DNA from: Arion vulgaris
Taxonomy: Eukaryota > Mollusca > Gastropoda > Stylommatophora > Arionidae
Length of the DNA: 64,000 nt
NCBI GenBank assembly: GCA_020796225.1
Contig: CM036755.1
Coordinates: 67,028,049 to 67,092,048 of the forward strand
Reading direction: 5' to 3'
Made by a program: the position numbers and the translations under genes. The notes beneath the pieces are model-generated. The model saw nothing but the letters and a program-made list of their open reading frames with translations. It was not told the origin of the DNA and searched no databases. Position 1 is the first letter of the stretch, and the number at the start of each line of letters is the position of its first letter. This document shows, piece by piece, positions 28,640 through 43,600 of this stretch.

Positions 28640-31600
28640 AGAACGAAAAATCTAGTCCTTCGATACTAAATGCTACAGAAAAATCCAGTCCTTCGATACT
28701 AAATGCTACAGAAAAATCCAGTCCTTCGATACTAAATGCTACAGAAAAATCCAGTCCTTCGATACTAAATGCTACAGAAAATCCAGTCCTCGATACTAAA
28801 TGCTACAGAAAAATCCAGTCCTTCGATACTAAATGCTACAGAAAAATCCAGTCCTTCGATACTAAATGTACAGAAGATCGTCCTTCGATTAAATGCACAG
28901 AAAAATCAGTTTGATTAAATGCAGAAAAATCCGGTCCTTCGATACTAAATGCTAACAGAAAAAATCCAGTCCTTCGATACTAAATGCTACAGAAAAAATC
29001 CAGTCCTTCGATACTAAATCTACAGAAAATCAGTCCTTCGATACTAAATGCTACAGAAAGATCAGTCCTTCGATACTAAATGCTAAAAAATCCAGTCCTT
29101 CGAACTATGCTGAAAGATCCAGTCCTTGATACTAAAGCTACAGAAAATCAGTCTCGATACTAATTACAGAAAATCAGTCTTCGATACTAAATGCTAAGAA
29201 AAATCAGTCCTTCGATACTAAATGCTCGAAAAATACAGTCCTTCGATGACTAAATGCTAGAGAAAAAGCCAGCTAATAAATGCGCAGAAAATCAGTCCTT
29301 CGATCTAAATGAAAAGAAAAATCAGTCCTTCGATACTAATGCTCAGAAAGATCCAGTCTTCGATGACCTAAATTACATGAATCCAGTCCTTCGATCTAAA
29401 TGCAGAAAGATCGTCCTTCGATACTAAATGCTACAGAAAAATCAGTCCTTGTTAAATGCAGAAAAATCGCATCCTTGATACTGAAATGCTACAGAAAATC
29501 GTCTTCGATACTAAATGCCAGAAAAATTCCAGTCCTTCGATACTAAATCTCAGAAAATCCAGTCGCTTCATGCTAAATGCTACAGATCCAGTCCTTCGAT
29601 ACAAATGCTGAAAATCCAGTCCTTCGATGCTAAATGCTAGAAAAATCCGTCGCTTGATACTAAATGCTGGAAAATCCAGTCCTTCGATACTAAATGCTAC
29701 AGAAGATCAGTCCTTCGATACTAAACTACAGAAAATCCAGTCCTGATATGCTCAGAAAATCCAGTCGCTTGATACTAATGCTCATGAAAATCCAGTCCTT
29801 CGATACTAAAGTGCAGAAAAATCGTCGTTGTACTAAATGCTACAGAAGATCCAGTCCTTCGATACTAAATGCTAGAAATCCAGTCCTTCGTTACTAAATG
29901 CACAGAAAATCCAGTCCTTCGATACTAAATGCTACGAATCAGTCCTTCGATACTAGTGCTCAGAAAATCAGTCCTTCGATACTAAATGCTACAGAAAAAT
30001 TCGAGTCCTTCGTCTAATGCACAGAAAAATCGTCCTTCGATACTAAATGCACAAAAACCAGTCCTTCGTCTAAATGCTAAAAAATCCAGTCCTTCGATAC
30101 TAAATGCTAGAAAAATCCAGTCCTTCGATACTAAATGCACAGAAAGATCCAGTCCTTCGATCTAAATGCTACAGAAAAATCCAGTCCTTCGATACTAAAT
30201 GCTCAGAAAATCCAGTCCTTCGATACTAAAACTAAAAAAATCCCGTCCTTCGATACAAATGTACAGAAAAACCGGGCCCTTTGAACCAAATGCTACAGAA
30301 AAAACCAGTCCTTGATACTAAATGCTCAGAAAAAACCGTCCTTCATACTAAATGAAAAAAAAATCCGTCCCGATTAAATGCTCAAAAAAAGTCCTTCGAT
30401 ACTAAATGCCAAAAAATCCAGTCCCTTTTTACTAAATGCTCAGAAAAAAAGTCCTTCGATCAAAAGCTCAGAAAAATCCGTCTTTTATACAAATGCTGAA
30501 AAATCCGTCCTTCTTTGCTCAGAAAAAACCAGTCCTTCGATACTAAATGCTACAGAAAAAAACCCGTCCTTCGATACTAAATGCTCAGAAAAAACCAGTC
30601 CTTGATACTAAATGCTGAAAAAAACCAGTCCTTCGATATAAATGCTACAGAAAGATCCGTCCCTTCGATACTAAATGCTACAGAAAAAACCCGTCCTTCG
30701 ATACTAAATGCGAAAAATCCAGTCCCTTTGATACTAAATCTCAGAAAATCCGTCCTTCGATCTAAATTAAAAAATCCAGTCCTTTGATACTAAATGCACA
30801 GAAAAAACCAGTCCTTCGATACTAAATGCTCAGAAAGATCCGTCCTTCGTACAAATGCCAAAAAAAATCCGGGCCCGATCTAAATGTCAGAAAGTCAGTC
30901 CTTTGATACTAAATCCAAAAAATCCAGTCCTTTAAATTTTAAAAGCAAGAAAAATCCAGTCCTTCGATACTAAATGCCAGAAAAAAACCAGTCCTTCGAT
31001 ACTAAATGCACAGAAAAATACAGTCCTTCGATCTAAAAGCTACAGAAAAATCCAGTCCTTCGATTAAATGCTGAAAAAACCGTCCCTTGATACAAAACTA
31101 CGAAAAATCCCGTCCTTGATACTAAATGCTACGAAAGATCCGTCCTTCGATCTAAATGCCAGAAAATCGTCCTTCGATACTAAATGCCCCGAAAAACCAG
31201 TCCTTCGATACTAAATGCACAGAAAAATCCAGTCCTTTGATCTAAATGCTACAGAAAAAATTGTCCTTGATATAAATGCTCAGAAAAAACCCGTCCTTGA
31301 TACTAAATGCTCAGAAAATCCAGTCCCGATACTAAATGCTGAAAAATCCGTCCTTCGATACTAAATCCAGAAAAATCCAGTCCTTCGTCTAAATGCCCGA
31401 AAATCGTCCTTCGATCTAAATGCTACAGAAAGATCCGGGCCTGATACTAAATGCAGAAAAATCCAGTCCTTGATACAAATGCTCGAAAAAACCAGTCCTT
31501 CGATACTAAATGCAAAAAATCCGTCCTTGATCTAAATGCTACAGAAAAATCCCCTTCGAACAAAGCCGAAAGTCCAGCCGATCTAAATGCTCAGAAAAAT

Positions 31601-34600
31601 CCGGGCCTTCGTTACTAAATGCCACAGAAAAATCCAGTCCTTCGATACTAAATGCTACAGAAAAATCCAGTCCTTCGATACTAAATGCTACAGAAAAAAC
31701 CAGTCCTTCGATACTAAATGCTAAAAAAATTCAGTCCTTCGATACTAAATGCTACAGAAAAAACCGTCCTTCGATCTAAATGCCAAAAAAAAATCCAGTC
31801 CTTCGATACTAAATCTACAGAAAAAACCAGTCCTTCGATACTAAATGCCGAAAAAAACCAGTCCTTCGATATAAATGCTACAGAAAATCCAGTCCTTCGA
31901 TACTAAATGCTACAGAAAATCCAGTCCTTCGATACTAAATGCACAGAAAAATAGTCCTTCGATACTAAATGCCCGAAAATCCGTCCTTGATACTAAATGC
32001 TCCGAAAGATCGTCCCGATACTAAATGCTACGAAAAATCCGTCCTTCGATACTAAATGCCCGAAAAATCCCGTCCTTCGATACTAAATGCTAAGAAAATC
32101 CAGTCCTTTTATACTAAATGCTCAGAAAAAACCAGTCCTTCGATCTAAATGCTACAGAAAAATCCAGTCCCTTTGATCTAAATGCTACAGAAAATCCCGT
32201 CCTTCGATACTAAATGCTGAAAAAACCAGTCCTTGATTAAATGCTCAGAAAAAACCAGTCCTTCGATATAAATCTGAAAAATTCAGTCCCTTTGATAAAA
32301 TGCTACAGAAAAATCCAGTCCTTCGATCTAAATGCTCAGAAAAAACCAGTCCTTCGATCAAATCTCAGAAAAAACCCTCCTTTGATACTTCTCAGAAAAA
32401 CCCGTCCTTCGATACTAAATCTCGAAAGTCCACCTTGATTAAAAGCTCAGAAAATCCGTCCTTCGATACAAATGCTCAGAAAAAACCGTCCCTTTGATCT
32501 AAATGCTGAAAAAACCGGGCCCTTCGATACTAAATGCACAGAAAAATCCAGTCCTTCGATACTAAATGCTGAAAAAACCAGTCCTTGATACTAAATGCCA
32601 AAAAAAAATCCCGTCCCTTTGATACTAAATGCTACGAAAAAACCAGTCCTTCGATACTAAAAGCTACAGAAAAAACCAGTCCTTCGATACTAAATGCCAG
32701 AAAATCCGTCCCATACAAATACAGAAAAAACCCGCCTTCGTTACTAAATGCTACAGAAAAAACCCGTCCTTTGATACTAAATGCCAGAAAAAAACCAGTC
32801 CTTCGATACAAATGCTAAAAAAAACCCCGTCCTTCGATACTAAAAACCAGAAAAAACGTCCTTCATTTAAAAAGCAAAAAATCCCCTCCCTTTGATACTA
32901 AATGCTACGAAAATCCCCTTGATACTAAATGCTGAAAATCCGTCCTTCGATACTAAATGCTAAAAAAGATCCAGTCCTTCGATACTAAATGCTACAGAAA
33001 AATCCAGTCCTTCGATACTAAATGCTAAAAAAATCCCGTCCTTCGATACTAAATGCTACAGAAAAAACCAGTCCTTCGATACTAAATGCTACAGAAAAAA
33101 CCAGTCCTTCGATACTAAATGCTACAGAAAGTCCGTCCTTCGATACTAAATGCTCAGAAAAATCCGTCCTTCGATACTAAAAGCTCAGAAAGATCCAGTC
33201 CTTGATACTAAAGCACAGAAAAATCCAGTCCTTCGATACTAAATGCTCAGAAAATCCGTCCTTCGTTACTAAATGCTCAGAAAAATCCAGTCCTTCGATA
33301 CAAATGCCAAAAAAAATCCAGTCCCGATACTAAATCTCAGAAAAAACCAGTCCTTCGATACTAAATGCCAGAAAAATCCGTCCTTTGATACTAAATGCTA
33401 CAGAAAAAACCGTCCTTCGATCTAAATCAAAAAAAATCCCTTCGTCTAAATGCTACAGAAAAAACCCGTCCTTCGATCTAAATGCTGAAAGTCGTCCCTT
33501 TGATACTAAATCTAAAAAATCCATCCTTGATACTAAATGCTACAGAAAAAAACCAGTCCTTCGATACTAAATCTACAGAAAAAACCAGTCCTTCATACTA
33601 AATGCTGAAAATCCGTCCTTCGATATAAATGCTGAAAGATCCGTCCTTCGTCTAAATGCCGAAAAAACCCGTCCTTCGATCTAAATGCTCAGAAAGATCC
33701 AGTCCTTCGATACTAAATGCTAAAAAATCCAGTCCTTGAACAAATGCCAAGAAAAAACGTCCCTTCGATACTAAATGCTAAAAAAAATCGTCCCTTTGAT
33801 TAAATGCTCGAAAAATACAGTCCTTCGATACTAAATGCCAGAAAAAAACCGTCCTTCGATACTAAAACTAAAAAAAACCCGTCCTTCGATACTAAATCTG
33901 GGAAAAATCCAGTCCTTCGATACTAAATCAGAAAGATCCAGTCCTGATACTAAATGCTCAGAAAAAACCAGTCCTTCGATACTAAATGCACGAAAATCCA
34001 TCCTTCGATACTAAATCTCAGAAAATCCAGTCCTTCGATACTAAATGCTCAGAAAAAAACCGTCCTTCGATACTAAATACAGAAAAATCCCGTCCTTCGA
34101 TACTAAATGCTATGAAAAAAATTTAGTCCTTCGATACTAAATCTAAAAAATCCAGTCCTTCGATACTAAATGCTCAGAAAAAACCCGTCCTTCGTCTAAA
34201 AGCTAAGAAAATCCCCTCCCTTCGATATAAATGTACAGAAAAAACCGTCCTTCGTTCTAAATGCTACGAAAAATCCGTCATTCGATACTAAATGCTGAAA
34301 AATCCGTCCCTTTGATCTAAATCTCAGAAAAAACCAGTCCTTCGATCTAAATGCTCAGAAAAAATTTGTCCTTCGATACTAAATGCTCAGAAAAATCCGT
34401 CCTTCGATCAAATGCTCGAAAAATCCCGTCCTTCGATACTAAATGCCCAAAAAACCCGTCCTTCATACTAAATGCTACAGAAAAATCCCCGTCCTTCGAT
34501 CTAAATGCCAAAAAAAATTAGTCCTTGATACTAAATTGAAAAAACAGTCCTTCGATACTAAAAGCCACAGAAAAAACCAGTCCTTCATACAAATGTCAGA

Positions 34601-37600
34601 AAAATCCCCTTCGTCTAAATCCAGAAAAATCATCCCTTTGATCTAAATGCCAGAAAAAACCAGTCCCGATACTAAATGCTACAGAAAGTCCCGTCCTTCG
34701 ATACTAAATGCACAGAAAAAACCCGTCCTTCGATATAAATGCAAGAAAAATCCCGTCCTTCGATACTAAATGCTACAGAAAAAACCAGTCCTTCGATACT
34801 AAATGCCGAAAGTCCAGTCCTTCGATACTAAATGCCAGAAAAATCCAGTCCTTCGTCTAAATGCTGAAAAATCCAGTCCCCTTTGATACTAAATGCTGAA
34901 AAATCCGTCCCTTTGATACTAAATGCTCAGAAAAAACCAGTCCTTCGATCTAAATGCTCAGAAAAAAAGTCCTTGTACTAAATGCTCAGAAAAATCCAGT
35001 CCTTCGTTCTAAATGCTAGAAAAAACCCCGTCCTTCGATACTAAATGCTCAGAAAAAACCAGTCCTTCGATCTAAACTGAAAATCCGTCCTTCGATCAAA
35101 AAGCCAGAAAATCCAGTCCTTCGATACTAAATGCTACAGAAAAATCCAGTCCTTCATACTAAATGCTGAAAAAACCCGTCCTTCGACTAAATGCTCAGAA
35201 AAAACCGTTTTGTACTAAATGCTCCGAAAGATCCGTCCCTTTGATTAAAATTAGAAAAACCGTCCTTCGATACTAAATGCTCGAAAAATCCAGTCCCGAT
35301 ACTAAATCTACCCCGAAAAATCCAGTCCTTCGATACTAAATGCTACAGAAAAAACCAGTCCTTTGATACTAAATGCCAGAAAGATCCCGTCCTTCGTCAA
35401 ATCCCGAAAAAACCAGTCCTTCGTCTAAATGCTACAGAAAGTCAGTCCTTCGATACTTTCCCGAAAAATCCGTCCTTATTTTGCTACAGAAAAAACCAGT
35501 CCCTTGAATAAATGCTCAGAAAAAACCGTCCCTTTGTCTAAATGCCAGAAAAACCGGGCCTTGTCTAAAAGCTAAAAAATCCAGTCCTTCGATACTAAAT
35601 CCAAAAAAAATCCAGTCCTTCGATATAAATGTACAGAAAAAACCAGTCCTTCATACAAATGCTGAAAAATCCAGTCCTTCGATACTAAAGAAAAAAAATC
35701 CGTTTTGATACTAAATGCTACAGAAAATCAGTCCTTGATATAAATGCCCGAAAAAACCAGTCCTTCGATACTAAATCCAGAAAAATCCCGTCCTTCGATC
35801 AAATGCCCAAAAAAAAACCATCCCGAACAAAGCCAGAAAAAACAGTCCTTCGATACTAAATGTCAAAAAATCCTCCTTTGATATAAATACGTCAGTCCTT
35901 TGTCTAAATGACAGAAAAAAACCGTCCTTGAATAAATGCAGAAAAAACCACCCGATACTAAATGCCAGAAAATCCGTCCTTCGATCTAAATGCCGAAAAA
36001 TCCAGTCCTTCGATACTAAAAGCTCAAAAAACCGTCCCTTTGTCTAAATGCTCAGAAAAATCCGTCCTTGATCTAAATGCCCAAAAAAAAATTCGTCCTT
36101 GATCAAATCCAGAAAAAAACCGTCCTTGATACTAAAAGCTACAGAAAAAACCGTCCTTCGATACTAAATGCTACAGAAAAATCCAGTCCTTCGATACAAA
36201 AGCTACAGAAAAATCCCGTCCTTCGATCTAAATGCTCCGAAAAATCCGTCCCGATCTTTCTCAGAAAATCCGTCCTTCGATACAAATGCCAGAAAAATCC
36301 AGTCCTTTGATCTAAATGCTGAAAAAACCGTCCCTTTGATACTAAATAAGAAAAAACCAGTCCTTCGATATAAATGCCGAAAAATCCAGTCCTTCGATAC
36401 TAAATGCTACGAAAAATCCAGTCCTTCGTTACTAAATGCTACAGAAAACGGGCCTTGATACTAAATTTCAGAAAAATCCCCTCCTTCGATACTAAATGCA
36501 CAGAAAAATCCAGTCCTTCGATACAATGCTACAGAAAAAACCAGTCCTTCGATACTAAATGCTACCGAAAATCCATCCCTTTGATACTAAATGCCAAAAA
36601 AAATCCGTCCTTCGATCTAAATGCTACAGAAAAAACCAGTCCTTGATACTAAATGCTCAGAAAAATCCGTCCCTTTGATACTAAATGCTCAGAAAAAACC
36701 AGTCCTTCGATACTTTTCCCGAAAAAACTCCTTATCTAAATCCAAAAAAATCCGTCCTTCGTCAAAAGCTAAAAAAAATCAGTCCTTCGATACTAAATCT
36801 ACAAAAATCCATCCCTTTGATACAAATCCAGAAAAATCCATCCTTCGTCTAAATGCTGAAAAAACCAGTCCTTCGATACTAAATGCCAGAAAAAACCCTC
36901 CTTTGATATAAATGCCAGAAAAAACCGTCCTTCGATACTAAATCCGAAAAATCCTTTCGATACTAAATGCCAGAAAATTCGTCCTTCGATCTAAATGCTA
37001 AAAAAAATCCCGTCCTTCGATACAAATGCTCAGAAAAAACCAGTCCTTGATACTAAATCCAGAAAAATCCAGTCCTTGATACTAAATGCCAGAAAAAACC
37101 GTCCTTCGATACTAAATGCTACCGAAAAAACCAGTCCTTCGATACTAAATGCTACAGAAAAATCCAGTCCTTCGATACTAAATGCTAGAAAAATCCGTCC
37201 TTCGATACTAAATGCCGAAAAATCCAGTCCTTCGATACTAAATGCTCAGAAAATCCCGTCCTTCGATACTAAATCACAGAAAAATCCGTCCTTCGATCTA
37301 AATGCTAAGAAAAACCAAACTTTGATACAAATGCCAGAAAAAACCGTCCTTCGATACTAAATGCCAGAAAAAAACCAGTCCTTCGATACTAAATGCACAG
37401 AAAAAACCAGTCCTTCGATACAAAAGCTGAAAAATCCCGTCCCTTTGATACTAAAATACAAAAAATCCAGTCCTTCGATACAAATCTAAAAATCAGTCCT
37501 TCGATATAAATCCCAAAAAATCCAGTCCTTTGATTAAAGCAAGAAAAATCCCGTCCTTTGATACAAATGCTAAAAAAAACCAGTCCTTTATATAAAGCCG

Positions 37601-40600
37601 AAAAAACCAGTCCTTCGATACTAAATGCTGAAAAAACCGTCCTTCGATACTAAATGCTCAGAAAAATCCCGTCCTTGATACTAAATGCTCAGAAAATTCG
37701 CCCTTTGATACTAAATGCTGAAAAAACCCGTCCCTTGATACTAAATGCTGAAAAAACCGTCCCGATACTAAATGCTCAAAAATCCAGTCCTTCGATACTT
37801 CTCAGAAAAACCAGTCCTTTGATACTAAATGCACCGTCCGTCCTTCGATACTAAATGCCCGAAAGATCCAGTCCCGATACAAATGCACAGAAAAAACCAG
37901 TCCTTGAACAAATGCCCAAAAAATCCAGTCCTTCGTCTAAATGCTACAGAAAAAACCGTCCTGATACTAAATGCCGAAAATCCCGTCCCTTTGTACTAAA
38001 CCCGAAAAAAACCCGTCCTTCGATACTAAATTTCAGAAAAAACCAGTCCTTCATACTAAATGCACGAAAAATCCGTCCTTCGATACTAAATGCCAGAAAA
38101 ATCCAGTCCTTCATTAAAAGCTACGAAATATCCAGTCCTTCGATACTAAATGCCAGAAAGATCCGTCCTTCGATACTAAATGCCGAAAATCCCGTCCCCT
38201 ATAAATCTCAGAAAATCCAGTCCTTCGATCTAAATGCTCAGAAAAAACCAGTCCTTCGATACTAAATGCTACAGAAAAATCCAGTCCTTCGTACTAAATG
38301 CTCAGAAAAAACCAGTCCTTCGATACTAAACTACAGAAAAAACTAGTCCTTCGATACTAAACACAGAAAAATAGTCCTTCGATACTAAATGCTCAGAAAA
38401 AACCGTCCTTCATTAAATGCTCAGAAAAAACCAGTCCTTCGATACTAAATGTACAGAAAAAACCAGTCCTTCGATACTAAATCTCAGAAAATCAGCCTTC
38501 GATCTTTCAAGAAAAAACCAGTCCTTCGATACTAAATCCAAAAAAATCCCGTCCTTCGATACTAAATGTACAGAAAAATCCAGTCCCGATCTAAATGCTA
38601 CGAAAAATCCAGTCCCGTATAAATCCGAAAAATCCGTCCCTTTGATATAAATGCTCGAAAAAACCCGTCCTTCGATCTAAATGTGAAAAATCCGTCCTTA
38701 TACTAAATGCCAGAAAATCCAGTCCCCTTTGATCAAATCCACAGAAAAATCCAGTCCTTCGATACTAAATGCCAAAAAAAAATCGTCCTTGATCTAAATG
38801 CTAAAAAAAATCCAGTCCTTCGATATAAATGCTCAGAAAAAACCAGTCCTTCATTAAATGCACAGAAAAATCCAGTCCTTCGATACTAAATCTACAGAAA
38901 AAACAGTCCTTCGATACTAAATGCACAGAAAAATCATCCCTTTGATACTAAATGCCAGAAAAATCCAGTCCTTCGAACTAAATGCTCAAAAAAATCCAGT
39001 CCTTCGATACTAAATGCTCAGAAAAAATTCCGTCCTTCGATACTAAAACTAAAAAATCCGTCCTTCGATACTAAATGCCACAGAAAAAACCCGTCCTTCG
39101 ATACTAAATGCTCAGAAAAAAACCAGTCCTTGATACTAAATGCTACAGAAAAAAACCGTCCCTTTGATACTAAATGCTACCGAAAAAACCAGTCCTTCGA
39201 TACTAAATGCGAAAGATCCAGTCCTTCGTCTAAATGCTACAGAAAAAACCAGTCCTTCGATACTAAATGCACGAAAAACCGTCCCTTTGATACAAAAGCT
39301 ACGAAAAAACCAGTCCTTCGATACTAAATGCTACGAAAAAACCAGTCCTTCGATACTAAATCTACGAAAAATCCAGTCCTTCTTCAAAAACCAGAAAAAA
39401 CCGTCCTTCGATCTAAATGCTACGAAAAATCCGTCCTTCGTCTTCTCAGAAAAACAGTCCTTCGATACTAAATGCTACAGAAAAAACCAGTCCTTCGATA
39501 CTAAATGCTCAAAAAAATCCCGTCCTTTGATATAAATCCGAAAAATCCAGTCCCGATACTAAATGCTAAGAAAAAACCCGTCCTTCGAACAAATGCTCAG
39601 AAAAAACCAGTCCTTCGATACTAAATGCCCGAAAAAACCCCGTCCTTTGATACTAAATGCTACAGAAAAATCCCGTCCTTCATACTAAATGTCAAAAAAA
39701 CCAGTCCTTCGATCTAAATGCTCAAAAATCCGTCCTTTGATACTAAAACTACCAAAAAAACCGTCCTTCGATACTAAATGCCCAAAAAAACCCGTCCTTC
39801 GATACTAAATGCCAGAAAAATCCAGTCCTTCGATACTAAATGCTACAAAAATCCATCCTTCGATACTAAATGCTGAAAATCCCGTCCCTTTGATACTAAA
39901 TGCTAAAAAAATAGTCCTTCGATACTAAATGCCAGAAAGATCCCCTCCTTGATACTAAATGGAAAAATCCGTCCTTCGATACAAATGCTGAAAATATCCC
40001 TTTGATACTAAATGCTAAAAATCCGTCCTTCGATACTAAATGTACAGAAAAATCCAGTCCCGATACTAAATGCTACATAAAAACCAGTCCTTCGATACAA
40101 ATGCTACGAAAAATTCAGTCCCTTTGATACTAAATGCCAGAAAAATCCCGTCCTTCGATACAAAAGAAGAAAAAACCCCTCCTTCATACTAAAAAGCTCA
40201 GAAAAAACCAGTCCTTCGATACTAAATCACAGAAAAAACCCGTCCCTTTGATACGTCGAAAAACCAGTCATTCGATACTAAATGCTCAAAAGTCCCGTCC
40301 TTCGATCTAAATGCTAAGAAAAAACCCGTCCTTGATACTTTCTCAGAAAAAACCGTCCTTCGATACAAATGCTCAGAAAAATCCAGTCCTTTGATACTAA
40401 ATGCCGAAAAAACCAGTCCTTCGATATAAATGCTCAGAAAAATCCGTCCTTCGATATAAATCCCCGAAAAAACCCGTCCTTTGTTTAAACCAGAAAAATC
40501 CGTCCTGATACTAAATCTAAGAAAAAACCAGTCCTTCGATACCAAATGTTCCCGAAAAAACCGTCCTTCGATCTAAATGCCCAAAAAAAAAATCCGTCCT

Positions 40601-43600
40601 TCGATACTAAATGCTACAGAAAAAACCTCCTTCGATACTAAATGCTCAGAAAAAACCGGGCCCTTTGATACTAAATGCTACGAAAAAAACCCGGGCCTTC
40701 GATATAAATGCAGAAAAATCCCCGTCCTTCGATACAAATGCTACAGAAAAAACCAGTCCTTCATACAAATGCCAGAAAAATCCCGTCCTTCGATACTAAA
40801 TTTCAGAAAAATCAGTCCTTCGTACTAAATGCTACAGAAAAATCCAGTCCTTCGATACTAAATGCTACAGAAAAAACCAGTCCTTCGATACAATGCTCAA
40901 AAAACCCCCTTCGATACTAAATCGAAAAATCCGTCCGATACTAAATGCTCAGAAAATCCGTCCTTCGATACTAAATGCTCAGAAAAATCCAGTCCTTCGA
41001 TACTAAATCCGAAAATCCCGTCCTTCGATACTAAAACTCAAATCAGTCCTTCGATACTTGCTACAGAAAAATCCAGTCCTTCGATACCAAAACACAGAAA
41101 AATCCGGGCCTTCGATACTAAAAAAACTTTAAAAAAATCCAGTCCCGATACAAATGCTACAGAAAAATCCATCCCTTGATACTAAATGTCAGAAAAAACC
41201 AGTCCTTGGGTACTAAATGCCCCAAAAATCAGTCCTTCGATCTAAATGCTCAGAAAAATATCCTTCATACAAATGCTACAGAAAAAACCAGTCCTTCGAT
41301 ACAAAAATGCTACAGAAAAAAACCCGTCCTTCGATACTAAAACCAGAAAAAACCCGTCCTTCGATACTAAATGCTACAGAAAAAAACCAGTCCTTGTTTT
41401 GCAAGAAAACCAGTCCTTCGATACTAAATTTCCCGAAAAATCGTCCCGATCTAAATGCCCCGAAAATCCATCCTTCGATACTAAATGCTACAGAAAAAAT
41501 CCAGTCCTTCGATACAAATGCAAGAAAAACCAGTCCTTGTGCTAAATGTGAAAAAACCGCCTTCGGGAAAAGAAGAAAGTCGTCCTTGATCTAAATGCTC
41601 AGAAAAATCCAGTCCTTCGATACTAAAAGCCAGAAAGATCCAGTCCTTGATACTAAATGCTCAGAAAAATCTCCCTTGATTAAATGCCCGAAAAAACCGT
41701 CCTTATACTAAATCACAGAAAAAACCGTCCTTCGATACTAAATGCTAAGAAAAAAACCCGTCCTTCGATACTAAATGTCAGAAAAATAGTCCTTCGATCA
41801 AAAGCTACAGAAAAATCCAGTCCTTCGATACTAAATGCTAAAAAAACCAGTCCTTCGATCTAAATGCTACAGAAAAATCCGTCCTTCGATCTAAATCTCA
41901 AAAAAATCCGTCCCTTTGATACTAAATCCAGAAAAACCAGTCCTTGATCAAATGCACGAAAAATGTCTTTGATCTAAATGCTGGAAAAATCCCCCTTCGA
42001 TCAATGCCGAAAAAACCGTCCTTCGTCTAAATGCTCAGAAAATCCAGTCCTTCGATACTAAATGCTAAAAAAAATCCAGTCCTTCGATACAAATGCCAGA
42101 AAAAACCCGTCCTTCGATACTAAATGCTGGGAAAAATCCAGTCCTTTGATACTAAATGCTAAGAAAAAACAGTCCTTCGATACTTCACAGAAAAATCCAG
42201 TCCTTCATTAAAAGCTGAAAAATCCAGTCCTTCGATACTAAAAACTGAAAAAACCCGTCCTTCGTCTAAATGCTACAGAAAAAAAGTCCTTCGATCTAAA
42301 TCTACGAAAAATCCCGCCTTGATACTAAATGCTACAGAAAAATCCAGTCCTTCGATACTAAATGCTACAGAAAAAAACCAGTCCTTCGTCTAAATGCCAG
42401 AAAAATCCAGTCCTTCGATACTAAATGCTACGAAAAATCCAGTCCTTCGATCTAAATGCCAGAAAAATTCGGGCCTTCGATACTAAAAGCTGAAAAAACC
42501 GTCCTTCGATCTAAATGCTCAGAAAAATCCGTCCTTCATTTGCTCAGAAAAATCCCCTCCTTCGATCTAAATGCTACAGAAAAAAACCGTCCTTCGATCT
42601 AAATGCTCGAAAAATCAGTCCCTTTGTACTAAATGCGAAAAATCGTCCTTCGAATAATGCAAAAAAATCCGTCCTTCGATACTAAATGCCAGAAAAATCC
42701 GGTCCCATACTTAAAAACAAAAAAAACCATTTGATACTAAAAGCCAAAAAAAAATCCGTCCTTCGATACTAAAAGCCACAGAAAAATCCAGTCCTTCGTT
42801 CTAAATGCTACCCCGAAAAATCCGTCCTTCGATACTAAATGCTACAGAAAAAACCGTCCTTCGATCTAAATGCTACGAAAAAACCCGTCCTTCGATACTA
42901 AATGCTCAGAAAAACCCGTCTTGTCAAAAGCTCAGAAAAAAACCGGGCCTTCATTAAAATTAAAAAAAATCCAGTCCTTCGATCTAAATGCCGAAAAAAC
43001 CAGTCCTTCGATACAAAAGCACAGAAAAAACCCGTCCTTGATACTAAATGCTCAGAAAAAACCGTCCCGATACTAAATGCACAGAAAAAACCAGTCCTTC
43101 GATACTAAATGCTACAGAAAAATCCAGTCCTTCGATACTAAATACAGAAAAACCACCTTCGATACTAAATGCTACAGAAAAATCCAGTCCTTCGATACTA
43201 AATGCTACAGAAAAATCCAGTCCTTCGATACTAAATGCCAGAAAATCCCGTCCTTCGATACTAAATGCTACAGAAAAAACCCGTCCTTCGATTAAATGCT
43301 CAGAAAAAACCGTCCTTCGATACAAAAAGCCAGAAAAATCTCCCGATACTAAATGCTCAGAAAAAACCGTCCTTCATCTAAACTCAGAAAATCCAGTCCT
43401 TCGATACTAAAAGCTGAAAAATCCGTCCTTCGATACTAAATGCTCAGAAAAATTCGTCCTTCGATATTGCTACAGAAAAATCCGTCCTTCGATCTAAATG
43501 CTACAGAAAAAACAGTCCTTCGATACTAAATCTGAAAAAACAGTCCCGATACTAAATGCAAGAAAAATCCCCTTCGATACAAATGCCCCGAAAATCCCGT